Assembly (NCBI GenBank): GCA_022560025.1
Contig: JAFISE010000007.1
Coordinates: 124,001-188,000 of the forward strand
Length of the DNA stretch: 64,000 nt
Reading direction: 5' to 3'
Source of the DNA: Stagonosporopsis chrysanthemi
Taxonomy: Eukaryota; Ascomycota; Dothideomycetes; Pleosporales; Didymellaceae
Below the pieces are notes generated by a model, which was not told where the DNA came from, did no database searches, and saw nothing but the letters and a program-made list of their open reading frames with translations. The translations under genes were made by a program, and so were the position numbers. Numbering within the stretch: the first letter of the stretch is position 1; each line of letters opens with the position of its first letter. Below are positions 44,218 to 55,479 of the stretch, in pieces.

Positions 44218-44495
44218 TATAACAATACAAGATACTAGAGAAGTCTAAATTATATAAGTATCTACTACAAAGTATATAAAAGTACTAAGATAAACTATAA
44301 GATATAATCTCTATTCTTATAGGTCTTGTACAAAAGAGTACTTTAAAACTATTTATCTAAACTCTGTAGAGACTTCTTTTCTTATACCTAGAAGCTTAGA
44401 GAAGATTGTACTAAGAAGTAGTTAGAAGACAGACCTAAGTTAGGTAGTTGTTAGGTAGTATAAAGTAGGCTTAAAGAACTAGGCTTGTTCTTACA
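44218..44495 (-). mobile_element. LTR copy 2, 278 bp, RIP-mutated
   Basis: Same family, length and orientation as LTR copy 1. It would be the 5' LTR of the minus-strand element. Most differences from the clean LTR are transitions of the RIP type, and many are not shared with copy 1. Confidence 0.85.
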
Positions 44496-45112
44496 CCTAA
44501 TACTTATTATTAATAGGTAGCTAAAGTAATAGAGTGTAAAGCTTTCTATTAAGAGCTATTATAACTTGTTCTAGGTTAAAGAAAGCTAATTAAGCACCTT
44601 AGAACTCTCTTTAGATATTGCTAGATATAATTAAAGTATTATAGGCGTATATAAAGTATTATAGAGACTTACTCTTAGTTATATATATAATCTAGTTCTA
44701 TATAAGCACTTTAGCTTAGTACTTATATACCTGCTTTAAAGAGCTAAAACAGTCTATATTAAGTAGCTATAGAAGGTACAATAATTAAGTAAGTGTATAT
44801 AATGTTATAATTTTATTATTCTTATAGTATTACTAGAATTAGAGTAAGTTATAGCTCTTGTAGCTGTTAATAACTAGAAATTAGTAGAAACTAACACAAT
44901 ACTCTTTTGTATACGCGTTAAAGTATTTTAACTAGGCTAGACTAAGCTTATTAGTAGTCTAGCTGTTAGCAGAGACTCTAATAACCTAGTCTTATAGTAG
45001 ATCCTCTTCTTAGTACTAGCCTAAGAGGTAGTACTTACCTTAGAAGATAATAAAGAGGAGAATAGCCCAACCTTTAGTATTAATGCTTTTAATAACTATT
45101 GTCTACTCTTAC
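44496..45112 (-). mobile_element. Fot1/pogo-type DDE transposon, copy C, truncated
   Basis: Aligns with copy A at about 36190-36800 in the same orientation and so covers only the middle and C-terminal part of the transposase. It begins directly at the outer edge of LTR copy 2 and ends abruptly at about 45112, where ordinary sequence resumes. No TIR is present at either side. Confidence 0.75.
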
Positions 45113-45413
45113 CTAAAACAAAACCATTCAACGCTACAGAACTCGTGCCCCCTCTGTTATTACCAGCGGGTGTGGCTGCAAGAAGCACTGCTGGTATTAA
45201 AATTGTATTACATCGTTCATACCTTAAGAGGATCCAGCGACACCTTCCTGTTATCCCTATCTCTGATCAAAGGACCTCTTATTCGGTGTAATGACGCCAA
45301 CGTGAGAAGATAATGCCAATCCCAATGTTCGTCATGTACTGCCTGGATCCATTTACAAACACCAAACGCCGAGCTGAAATGCATCAAATGTTGATTAATT
45401 CTACGGGCATCGC

Positions 45414-47809
45414 TCAGGCCTTGCAATCGTTGCTGTTAAGCTTGTGCTTCGGCCACTTGTGACCTGTCTGATCCCATTGCTGTCATCTCGTTAGCCCAGA
45501 ATCACAGGAATAGACACTGATAGACTTACCGTAAAGTTTGGGTTAGTATAGGCATTCATATGCTTTTTGATATATGCTGTCGTCTCGAAGCCAGGCGGAT
45601 CACACGTGACCAGCTTCTCCTCATCCTTCTTCTGATACCACCTCACATAGTCGACGCGCATCACCGCGGGGAACTTCATGTGCTCCCAGTCAATCCAAGT
45701 CCAGGAGTCACTGATCCCTAGGTTCAGGATGAGGCTCATCGGCTCCTCGCTGATCTGACGCGCTTGAATATTGCCATTAGGCCCAATGGCGCGGCCGTCC
45801 ATCATGAACATCATCTGGTCGCCGACTTGCCAGCTGATGTACGAGTCTTTGCCTTCGCCGGGCACGTATTCGAAGGAGTAGCGCTGGTATGCCTGGCCGT
45901 CGAACCAGTCCTTATTGAGGTTTGTGGTGGCGGAGATGGCTTGCTGGTACGGACCGCCAGTGTAGCCGTTGTAAAAACTTTGAGTGTAGTCAGGGAACGC
46001 AGTGAAATTGTAGTTTGGATACCAATATATGTCGAAGGGAGCCACTTGAAACGACTGCGTTGCGATGGGCATGTTGTGAGGTGGATATGTGGCGCCAACT
46101 TCGATTATGTCGATTTCTGGCGCACCGCGGCCTGTGCCAGGCGTTGGGTGATCTTCACCAGGGCACGTGCAAGAGTTGAGGCGTTGGCCGGGGAGATTGG
46201 AGAGGCCATCCGATGAAGACTGGTTAGGGGTGATGCCGACGTCGCACGCTTGATATGTGTATGGCCACATTCCATCCGTTGTCGAGAGGTAGCCCGGTCT
46301 TCCTAGATTCCCCATCGTCCACGCGCCAGGCCACATACCTGGCACGCCAGCGGGACCGGGCAAAGATACGGACACCTCGAAGATGCCACCCTTGAAGCAT
46401 AAGTGGTTCCAGCTATTCAGCATGCCAGATCGAAAGTTGAGACCGTGGTTTGGGAACTGGTCGAGTCGAAGCTCCAAAGTGCCCTCCCACGTAGTAACAG
46501 CATCTGGATCGTACCACTCCAGATCTTTGGTCGCGCCGTACCATATATCTGGAGCGAAGAAGTATGGGTCATCTCCCTCGTAGAAGGTGCGGTTGTTGTC
46601 ATTGAATTCATCGCTGAAGACGAGCTCATATTCGTCGCCAAATTGACCCTTCTTCTCCATCGCAGACTGGGGTGTATCAGGATCAATCAAGCCTCTTCGC
46701 ATATTCTGAAGCAACGGATACTTCTTGTCATTCACTACAGCCCATGGCTCAGGTTTTGGATAGTGTGACATTTGACTTAACGGCGTCCCATACACAGAAT
46801 TGTAATCGATAATACCCAAAGCTGAGAGGATCGGCAGTCCGAAGAAGACGAACGAGAGTCCAATCAGCATGATGAACAACCCTAATGTCGAAACGATATT
46901 CTCTCGCGAGAAATGTTCCTTGAATTTTGTCTTGTATCTGATGTCGTCATCAGGTTGTGGCATGTGCATTTCGTCGTCCGGCTCGGCCTCATCACCTATC
47001 AGCGGCCAAGATGCCATGCCCTGCTCTTCATATGGTGCGGCGAGACGATCATCAATGAGTGAAACATTCTTCTCCGAGTCGTATAGAATGTTGATCTTGG
47101 TTGTTGAAGCAGCTGGCGTCAGGTTCGGCGTGAGGAATGGATTTGTGGGATAGAAGGAAGCCATTGGCGTGGTGGTTCCGGACGTTGGCGCTGATTGGGA
47201 CGCCAACTTCTCGGACGAGGCGCTTCTTGCGCCAGTATAGTATGGGTTGAAGTATCTGGTGTAGTCGCTGCCAAGATCTTGTACGGACAGTGAGCTCCTA
47301 ACAGGGCGAGCGCTCTGGCTCCCAAGATCTTGTGAGCTCTTGTGTGAGGTCTGTAGCGGGTGCCGGTGCGGCGGCCTGAGCAAAGGACGTCTTTGCGCTG
47401 GCAATTCACCCGCGAGAACAGATTGAATTAGGGATGAAGATGCAACTCCGCTGAGTTTCGAATCCTTCGAACCGATGCTTCCTTCGCTATTGGTAGATGA
47501 TCGTGCTAGCTTCAAAGACGCTGATGGAGATTGTGAAAGAGAGCTCAGCTGGTGAGTCTGAGACACCGATCGCGCAGGCGTCGACTCGGGGGACGAAAGC
47601 GCACCATTTTCTGGCAACGTCATGTGCATTGGGTTCAGTGTGGTAAGGTGAGGAGCTGCTGCTTCTGCGGTGTTGGCCTGCAGTGATGATGCCACCCTAC
47701 CAGCATTCAGATTGGTGGCCGATCGCCCTGCTTGCTCAACGCCTCCTGCTTCTTTTGCCAACGACCCTCGCGACGCGGGGCGCGACACGGCCTTTTGTGG
47801 AGGGATCAT
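45414..47809 (-). CDS. KRE6: KRE6/SKN1-type beta-glucan synthesis protein, GH16-like (781 aa)
   Basis: Exons 47809-45530 and 45479-45414 with a 49-nt intron (GTAAGT donor, GCTAAC branch). The last exon supplies the family's typical C-terminus (QWDQTGHKWPKHKL...). The ATG at 47809 is the first good start; the longer frame upstream opens with TTG. Residues 1 to about 300 are Ser/Thr/Pro-rich and cytosolic, then a signal-anchor membrane segment (STLGLFIMLIGLSFVFFGL, about 305-330), then a lumenal GH16-like SKN1 domain with the acidic site PEIDIIE near residue 566. KRE6/SKN1 proteins are type II membrane proteins needed for beta-1,6-glucan and wall assembly. The gene starts clean about 300 bp from the end of the transposon nest, and no RIP damage is seen. 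Confidence 0.93.
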
Positions 47810-49001
47810 CGTTACCACTCTTTCATTCCTCGGTTCGGCCCTTTGCTCCCCACAACACTCTTGAGTGTAGCAACTTGCAAGAACTGATTGATTCAGCTTC
47901 GTTTCTGTTGCTCCTGTGCAATGCCAGAAACAACTACGGTCTAGAGTAATCGTGGGTTCGGTGGGGCGCGTACTCGGGGCGGAGCATGCAGTGTTCAAAC
48001 TGCTCCACGGAGGTTGGAAGCCTGGACAGGGCGTGTGACCAGGGTCTACTGTTACACTGAAAGGGAGCGAAAGCGGAGATATTCCTCGAATATTATGGGC
48101 GTGCGTGGTTCAGTGAGCGAAGGGGTCATTATTCCATACAGTATCGAGGTAGCGAGCGAGATGGATGCAGGAACAAGGCAGGGCGCAACGGCGCTTTTGT
48201 TGGGTCATCGTCCAAGGAGGACGAGAGTATAGCTCGCGTTAATAGCGAACCCGAGTAACGGGTAGACGTGCTGAAGCCGACCAATCAAAAGGTCCCTCAC
48301 ATTTACGAGAAAGTACACTGGTTCCGCATCGAGCACAGTTAAGATGAGTTCAAAAGTCGCCTGGGCTGATGTAGCACGAGCTTGCTGAATGCATGTGCCT
48401 GCCCGAAGCTAATGTGCCGTACCTCTAGAAACGTCGACGGAATTTGACGCAACTGCATCGCAAAAGACAGATCCTATAAGCTCGATTATTCAGTCGTGAT
48501 GTGGCAGGCGTTGAGCGGCGGCCCCTGTAGCTCACTGCTTCTTGTTTAGAGTTGCAGGTCGGGCAGAGGCGCACGTTGGGAAAACGCCCGCTGATCTGCG
48601 ATTCATCGAAACAGCTCAGGAACTCGTACGCACAGACTCCCGTCAATATCGAAAGGCGCTAGTGCTGTAAGAGGCGCTCTTGATCCCTATGAAGCCACGA
48701 TGCTCTTAAACCAATCCACGAGCTTTCAAAGGTATGACAGAAGCAACTTATTCTTTGCTGGCAGCCTCGTTCGCAGAGCCACTTGTGTTCTTGGTGTTCT
48801 CGAGCGCTGCATCTGCGAAAGCGGATACCTGTTCCTGAATCAAGTCGGTTGATTGAATCGTTGAGATTACGAGCAGCGGCCGAACGGTAGTTTCGCTGCG
48901 TATCGCTCGACACGGCGCATGTGCCGTTGATACCGGACGTGGAGGTCGATAAGCACAGCAGCCTTGCGCGGTTACCGAGTACAATATGAGCGCTGTGGTT
49001 A
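47810..49001. other. Intergenic region
   Basis: About 1.2 kb between the KRE6 start and the end of the thiamine pyrophosphokinase gene (both minus strand). It contains the KRE6 promoter and leader. The short frames at 48425-49033 have no domain signal. Confidence 0.4.
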
Positions 49002-49844
49002 TCACGATATCCGATCGAGCGGTGCCCGTTCAATCGTAAAAAGTATTGGACCGTCTGTCTCGACGCGTACCTCGTCAGCCTTCACATGGTTGCTGGTGCT
49101 GACTTGGCCGCCGATCTGTGTGAACCAATTATGAACATCCCATTCGAGTCCGCCAGTGCTGATGGTTACCGGGCCATAGACAGGAATAAGGCCCAAATTT
49201 TCCGTGAAGAGTCCGCTGGACAAGAGGTTGCGAACAACTGTTTTTCGACTCCTGAGGATGATCGACAGACTGGACTCAGAGAAGAGCCATAGGCGCAAAT
49301 TCGGGTGTTTAGTTTCTTCCCGTGTCATTTCATGCAGAAGACCAAGACCCTGGTCGACGCGGCCGGCTAGGGTACCAAGAATCAACACATCTTTCTGCGA
49401 CAGCGCGTTGTCTCTTGCAGAAATCTTAGACATCGTCTTGCCGAAGTCTGTGCTGTACTGGTCGCCATCTCGGAGTACCTCAACGTTGTGCGACTCATAG
49501 TACGCACGCACGTCGTCACGCAAAGAGTCAAGATCTCCGTGGATGATACTTGGGAGCTGCACGGCGTTAGCGGTTGCACGTGGCAAACACGGCCTGGCCT
49601 TCTCACATACATAGTGTTCTCTCTGCTTCTCGAGGTTGCCCTCGAACATGTCATGAAGCCTGTTGGCACCACCATCGGCACATATGCGATAGCTGCTATG
49701 TCTCCACAGCCGAGAGAATGTAGCGAAATCTGAAATGGGCTGGTTTAGAATGAGCAAATCCGGTGGATTGGCTGATTTTTCAGGATGATCGCCATTCGCT
49801 AAGAAGATCGTAGGATTCAACTCGCAAGTCTCGGATGCATTCAT
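49002..49844 (-). CDS. THI80: Thiamine pyrophosphokinase (280 aa)
   Basis: Single exon from the ATG at 49844 (MNASETCELNP...); the upstream frame to 49859 uses GTG and is not needed. The enzyme transfers pyrophosphate from ATP to thiamine to make thiamine diphosphate. Conserved features are ICADGGANRLHD, the catalytic IIHGDLDSLR, QYSTDFGKTMSKI (acidic Asp with Lys), LGTLAGRVDQGLGLLHEM, and near the C-terminus GPVTISTGGLEWDV followed by VSTSNHV, which form the thiamine-binding site. Length of about 280 aa is normal for fungi. No targeting signal is seen, so cytosolic. No thiamine riboswitch is visible next to it. Confidence 0.95.
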   Translation of the reverse strand: MNASETCELNPTIFLANGDHPEKSANPPDLLILNQPISDFATFSRLWRHSSYRICADGGANRLHDMFEGNLEKQREHYVCEKARPCLPRATANAVQLPSIIHGDLDSLRDDVRAYYESHNVEVLRDGDQYSTDFGKTMSKISARDNALSQKDVLILGTLAGRVDQGLGLLHEMTREETKHPNLRLWLFSESSLSIILRSRKTVVRNLLSSGLFTENLGLIPVYGPVTISTGGLEWDVHNWFTQIGGQVSTSNHVKADEVRVETDGPILFTIERAPLDRIS

Positions 49845-51818
49845 GTCTCCAAAAATCACGAAAGACCGCCCAAAGTGCTACAATCAAAAAGGTTTGTGTG
49901 ATGAAGAAAGAGAGGGTAGCATGCATGGATCCGAAGGCACAACGAGTGAAAGAGCTCTGACGCAATTAGGCGAGGCGCGCTAAGGAGACGCGGAGCCACA
50001 GCCTTCTTCTGCTCGCTCACCCTTCAGTAAGTTTCTTCCTGGTGGACTATTTGAAAGACCCTCTTCATCGTCGTTTAATCTCGACGCGCATCTGATCGTG
50101 TGTGACTTTGGTGGAGCCGCTCGAGGTGCCACAAGAACGCGTCCCATGCGGTCCCCGAAAATCAACCCCGAATCCCGGACGACACCGAACAAGTGGCTCC
50201 GGGGCAGTGCTGCTCGTCCACAAAGCTTGTTTGTATTCTCCACCATGCGATCGTTGTCCGGAAACAAGATAGCTGCCGTGCGCTTGTCATACTGCCATGT
50301 GCTCGCGAGTTTACAGGGGTTCGTGCAAATAACCTCACCGCATGGATGGATGCTACACCAACAAACAGCCAGTTCGTTTGGAGTTCGAAACAGCTCTCGA
50401 AGCAGTCCGTAATAACTCCAGCAAGAAGAGAAAGCGTAGAGAATAGCGCTACTCGGAAGAAATTGTAGTCAAGTATCAAGCCCCCTTCAGAAGAAATGCT
50501 GTTGGACCAACAGTCCTACTCCAGCGAGGGTTCAGAGAAATCCTCTCTGATACTGAGCACTGGATCAACTTCCCGCCTTGGCCGACGAACGCGATATCCC
50601 ACTGTCGTCCCAAATCGACAACATCTAGACTGATATTGTAAGCATGTTCGAGGCGCCTGTCACCGATGTCCGCGTTTCAGGTGTTAAGGCGGAAACATCG
50701 CGAACTTTTGGCACCCTAACTGCAAGGCTGGTGATAAGTGGCTCTGGCGAAGACAGCCAGCTCTCAGTCAGGTTCGTTCTGCGCATGAATAATACCCGGC
50801 CGTTCAGGTTCGGTCCAGCTCGCGGGCAGGCCCAAGTACCACGCGAAGAGCTCATGACTCGCTCGAGCTGGATCTCAGTACTTGCAACACAGGCCGCGCG
50901 CTGATGGCCGATGTAAATGTCCATGTGCAGGGCGAGGGTGCACGCTGCCGGTTGCCGGGATGGCCCCAGTCGTGCTTTCCAAAAACAGCTCATGAACTTG
51001 CAGGACCCACATCAACACCGCAACCTTTGGCAACGCTCCTCCATCACAAGCACAACTCAACTATACTAACTGACTGCAGTGCGCAAACTGACTAGGTTTA
51101 CTTCAACGCTGCATACTGACCACAGCTGCCAAAATGCATGACTGCAGCGCTCGGCAGCAGAGCCGTAACGCGGCCTCGCTACGGACATGTACACTTGATC
51201 CTTGTAAGCGATCACGCACTGACTTCTCCAAGTTTGAGCCTCAGTGTCCTGCATCAACTCCGACTCTCTGCTATGGCTAAGCTTCGATCGTCATCGATGC
51301 TTACACTGTATCTGTGATCATGCAGGACGCACCCCTGCCTATCCGGACTCTTGAAACTTGCACAGCTACTTCGAAGTGCGTCTGGCTTAGGATTTGCACC
51401 TAGTCAGGTCGGGTTTTATTCGCATCGGGAGTACTGAGTGCTCTGGAACCGTGTTACAGACTAGCTTGACAGCGCCTCATCCGCTATAGTCATGTCGATC
51501 TTGGTGTTGTTCACTTGCTCAGTGCACAGGCTATGCACACTCTGTCGCGGATGGGGCCTAGCGTCATGTCGACTACTGCACCGGGCGGCCATTCTTTTGA
51601 CCATGCAGTATGCGCCAAGCCCGACAATCACTTGAAGTGAATCGTATATCATAGCAAGTCCCGGACTTGGGAGACGACCTGCATAGAGAACAACTCAGCT
51701 TCACATTCAGTCTCTACTTCGTACAGATCAGTATACGGTAAACAAGAACTGGCTTCTTGTATCTTCATTCATCTTGACTGTCCACCGACGTCGAGTCCAA
51801 ACCACACTCATTAGCAAC
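49845..51818. promoter_or_regulatory. Long divergent intergenic region
   Basis: Nearly 2 kb between the thiamine pyrophosphokinase gene (minus) and the Zn2Cys6 regulator (plus). Frames of 80-120 codons occur on both strands (for example 50644-50904 and 50625-50993) but overlap one another and show no family signal. The length is in keeping with the large upstream regions of fungal regulators. Confidence 0.4.
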
Positions 51819-52992
51819 ATGGAATCTGGAACGAGGAATAGAACGATCCCTTCAAGCAACGCACCAAACCCTTCGTGTTCAACAGCGCCATCGTTTTCAA
51901 CTTCCAACCCCTATGCCCGGGACCCATCGAGAAGAGCGATAGCATGCGTCACTTGCGCGAAAGCAAAAACAAGATGTGATAAAGCTGTGAGTTGCCTAAC
52001 ATCATACCAAGTATTTTCTGACTGACATCCATCAGCTCCCGTCATGCTCTCGCTGTATAAGCAAAGGCATAAAATGCGACCCTCGCTCAACACGTCGAAC
52101 ATCAGACAACAACTACCGCACCCTCCCCACCAAGAAATCCTTTGTAACACCAAAACGCTTCACAACACCTGGCATCCTGCCCTCCTCGACCCCATTTCCC
52201 TCCACCCGCAGCGTTCCCCCCACCCGGCCACGCAGCATCATGCGCGCCCCATCGCACATCGACTTCCGCACCGCCGTGAAAATGAGCCAGCAAGCCGCCA
52301 TCATCTCCGGCGTTCCCAAACTCACCCCGCTCCCCACCTACCAGTCCCAGATCGTCGACGAGTGCTACTCCTATACCCCCACCCCGGAGCCAGACCTCCG
52401 CTACACGCCGGACGTCGAGCAAGACGCGTTCCCCTTCTCGCGTGGCGGCACGCCGCAAACACCCCCCGCACCGTTCACAAACAACCAGCCGCTCGACGTC
52501 GCCGACGACATCGCGTATCTCGACTGCCCCGCCTGGGCGGGCGAGGGCCTGGTGCCCATGGGTCTGGGGTTCGGGGATCTCGACATGTCGATGGGCGGGG
52601 AATGGATGACGCCGACGCCCGAGCCGGAGGAGCTGGGCGGCGCGAATCCGTTTGCGCAGCCGCAGATGAAGCACCAGACGGATGGTTTCTCGCTGATGCA
52701 CAACTTTGACCCTTTGGCTTCGGTGCACGCAGACTGGTCCTTTTCTCTTCCTGCACAGCACGACGCTATCCTCGCGCCGAAAGGCGCCGACGATGCTATG
52801 GATTCGGGGGTCGTGATGCAAGCTGAGTGGCCACCGCGGCCGATTCAGCCGCAACAGCAGCAGGCACGGCAGGATCTGTTCGTCGATATGGGGCTTGTGA
52901 CTAGCGCGCCGTATGTGCCCAAGATGCAGGGGCTGCCTGGTGTGGCGCCGGTGTGGGAGGACGTGTTTATGCCCGGGGCATTGGCTTATTGA
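51819..52992 (+). CDS. Short Zn2Cys6 transcription factor (374 aa)
   Basis: Exons 51819-51986 and 52036-52992; the 49-nt intron falls within the zinc cluster, as in many fungal regulators. The joined motif is CVTCAKAKTRCDKA-LPSCSRCISKGIKC, a complete C-x2-C-x6-C-x6-C-x2-C-x6-C binuclear cluster near residues 43-70. The rest is Pro/Thr-rich with acidic and aromatic patches (TPTPEPDLRYTPDVEQD, MTPTPEPEELGG, LFVDMGL) that could serve as activation regions. There is no fungal-specific TF middle-homology domain, so the protein is shorter than most regulators of the class. Target genes are unknown; nothing adjacent forms an obvious cluster. A 348-codon frame on the opposite strand is a shadow of this gene. 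Confidence 0.88.
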
Positions 52993-53249
52993 GATAGCTC
53001 TGTGGGATGGAAGAGGGGCGGGTTGTGGTTGATACCCCATGTCGTTAGACTTTTTGTGTATATATTCTGTAGAATCGAAGAGATGACTTGGAAAGATGAG
53101 TGTGTTTTGCGTGGCCACTGTACACGTTGTATTCAGTACCGGCTCCAAAGGTAGGACAAAAGACGTGCCCTATACATAGAACGCTACACAAACAAGCCCA
53201 CAGACGAAAACGCTCAAGCAAATTTCTATGCCCTGCTCAAATTCCACCT

Positions 53250-54685
53250 CTACTCATGCGCCCCTTTCCCCTTCCCGCCCTTCTTATCACACACCTTGTG
53301 GAAGTCTGCATGCTTCTTCGCGCCCTTGCCAATCAGCTTCCTGAAGTCCTTGAACCTGCAACTCGCACCGGGCCCGTCCTGGCACGCAGGAATCGGCCGC
53401 GGGGCGGTGTTGGCAATGAAGCGGATGAACTCGCCCGGGCCGTCGCCATTGACCGCCCCACGGTCGCAGGTCATCATTTCCATGCCCACGTGGCCTAGGA
53501 AGGGAATCAGGTCCGCCATGCGCCAGGCGCGGGTCCACTAGCAGAATTTTAGCAGAGTAGAGGGACGGGGTAGGGCCCGAAAGCGAGAGGGGGGCTTACG
53601 TTGATGTGATCGGTAGGGAATTCCTCGTTTGCGTCGGAGGAAGAGTTGAATAGTCCTAGCGCTGTGGCAATGAAAGGGGGCACTTCGCGGTGGGTGAAGC
53701 CAAGGAAGAAGCGCTGGTCCTCGGGCCAGGCGTCGCCGGGGTGGTTGCGCTTCTGGATGTTGCGGAAGAGCTCGGATTGGGTCTGCAGCCAGGGGAAGCC
53801 GAGGTAGGGCGACAGAGGGTTCATAGGGCCGACCATGTAAGCGTACTTCAGGTCCCAGGAGTACTCATAGGCCATCCATTCGGCATCGGTGAAGACAGCG
53901 CAGATCTCTGAGCGCTTGCCGGTGATGGCGCTTTCGTAGCCGCACAGCTGCTGCAGGCCGACGACGTCGAAGGGGGACAGCTCGAAGGGCATAAACGGCC
54001 TTAGGCGCTTTGCGGTGCTCTTGCCGTAGATGTTGATGAACTTGTCCTGCTCTTTTGTGCCGGGTGCCTTTGAAAAATTCTCACACGACTTATGCGGGAT
54101 CAGAGACTCCATCGAGCCATTTACGTTACTGGTGACGCGCACGATCTCGATGGTTTCGTTCTGAGGGAAGGCTTTGATAAAGTTCTCCGCTGTGTCGTAG
54201 GTGCGCGACTTCTTGTCGGCGAGGATGCGCTTGGTGTTGGGAACGAGGTCGGGGTAGCGCTCGAACAGGTGCTTGCCCACGTTCTCAGCGTCGACAGCGC
54301 CAGAGGGCGTCAGATCTTCAAGCCTGTCCTCGAGAACAGGCGACTGCCACTGTGCCATAAAGGCCAACGGCCCCGACCACGGCCCATCGCGATGCTTCTC
54401 CAGTTTCCACAGAAACGGCTTGATGAACTCCTCATACTCGTCATCATTGGCATAGATGGCGCCGTGCCGAACAATGTAGGATGCGGCGGTAATGTTGCAG
54501 CCCGTGGGTGGAGTGTGCTCGAGACCGAAGCCGACGGCATCAAAGTACGGCGAGATACCCGGCAAGTGCAGGAGGGGATCGAATTTGTAGCCCTGGGAGT
54601 GCTGAAGGGGCTGGATCGGTATCTGCTGTTGCGAGTCGAGATAGGCCAGCGCCGGGGTGGCCAGCAGGAGAGCCTTAGAAAACAT
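53250..54685 (-). CDS. Secreted histidine-acid-phosphatase-like protein (457 aa)
   Basis: Exons 54685-53600 and 53537-53250 with a 62-nt intron; total about 457 aa. A signal peptide (MFSKALLLATPALA) is followed by the histidine phosphatase fold: phosphate-loop YIVRHGAIYAND, a mid-region with RTYDTAENFIKAF, and a C-terminal DLIPFLGHVGMEMMTCD. The classic acid phosphatase/phytase motifs are RHGxRxP and HD. Here the loop keeps RHG but lacks the second Arg and Pro, and the HD pair reads HV, with an acidic residue (E) three positions on. Related fungal proteins of this type are numerous, so it may act on different substrates or with a shifted proton donor. At least two possible N-glycosylation sites (NIT, NGS) support secretion. 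Confidence 0.85.
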
Positions 54686-55479
54686 GCTGAAGACGCTTGA
54701 ATCAACGGCGCTCAGATCAGTCAGTCAATTGGCCTGTCACAACAAGCTGAAGAAGCCAGGATTGTTGCGATTTCTTTTTGGGTCGGGTCACTTCCATGAC
54801 GTCAATTGCCTGTTCCTGGCTGGAGCGCATCGAGCTAGCACAAGGAATGACCCGCGCGCCCGTCATCTAGCCAGATTCGCATTAACCGAGTCGAGGGTGT
54901 TGTATTTTTGCCGGATGCCGCGATGGTCGGTCTGTCGAGTCGCCAGCAGAGTGCTGATCTCTCAGTGAGGCCAGACGAGGGTTGCTAGCAAGGATGACGC
55001 GCCGCATGCGCCGTCCCAGTTGAGCTTAGCGTCCTCCCTGCGCCCATGTCCAGGTGAGCACCTCCTTACAAGGCTGTGCATGACACGCCGTGGGAACGGG
55101 TCGGTTCGATGTACTCCACGCTCTCGCAGTCGTAGTCAGAGTCGTGTCAGTGTTCTCTTCAATATGCAAATCGAGTCGCAGCAACAGCACGCAGCGCTCA
55201 TGAGTTCAATCATAACCTGTCTTAATTCTTACACCATGTTCCTAATCCTATTTTACCCCTCAATGCAAGACTTTCAAAGATGGCTTGTGCCAAATGCAAT
55301 ATATAACAAGAACAACGCCATCACCGACCGCCGGTGCCCTTCCCCGTTGCATGAACGCACATGCTTCTTGGAGCAGAATTAAAATAGTAATGATAGTTGA
55401 GACGCACGCCCTGCGAAGGGACTGAACAGAGTCGTGAAGCGTGGACAGGCCGTCACTGCGTCGCTTGAAAGGAAAACGC
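54686..55479. other. Intergenic region
   Basis: About 0.8 kb containing the promoter of the phosphatase-like gene and the 3' flank of the class V chitin synthase, both on the minus strand. Nothing else is supported. Confidence 0.4.

Larger units (their letters stand above)
35341..45112. repeat. AT-rich RIP-mutated transposon nest
   Basis: About 9.8 kb of very AT-rich DNA dominated by TA steps, with no open frame above 60 codons and almost no CpA outside a few short clean stretches. It is composed of the transposon relics listed separately. The borders are sharp: normal coding DNA ends near 35178 and resumes just after 45112. The mutation spectrum, read by comparing repeat copies, is almost entirely C-to-T and G-to-A, the signature of RIP. 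Confidence 0.9.

Noticed and set aside
35517..45112. Centromere or telomere-proximal repeat as explanation of the AT-rich block
   Set aside because: The block is fully compatible with nested transposon relics plus RIP; no satellite or telomere repeats are visible.
47810..47998. 63-codon N-terminal extension of the KRE6-type protein
   Set aside because: Begins with TTG, Cys/Thr-rich and unlike the family; the ATG at 47809 is preferred.
52102..53148. 348-codon frame on the minus strand opposite the Zn2Cys6 gene
   Set aside because: Arg/His/Gly-rich with no known domain; the plus-strand gene has a complete zinc cluster and spliced structure.
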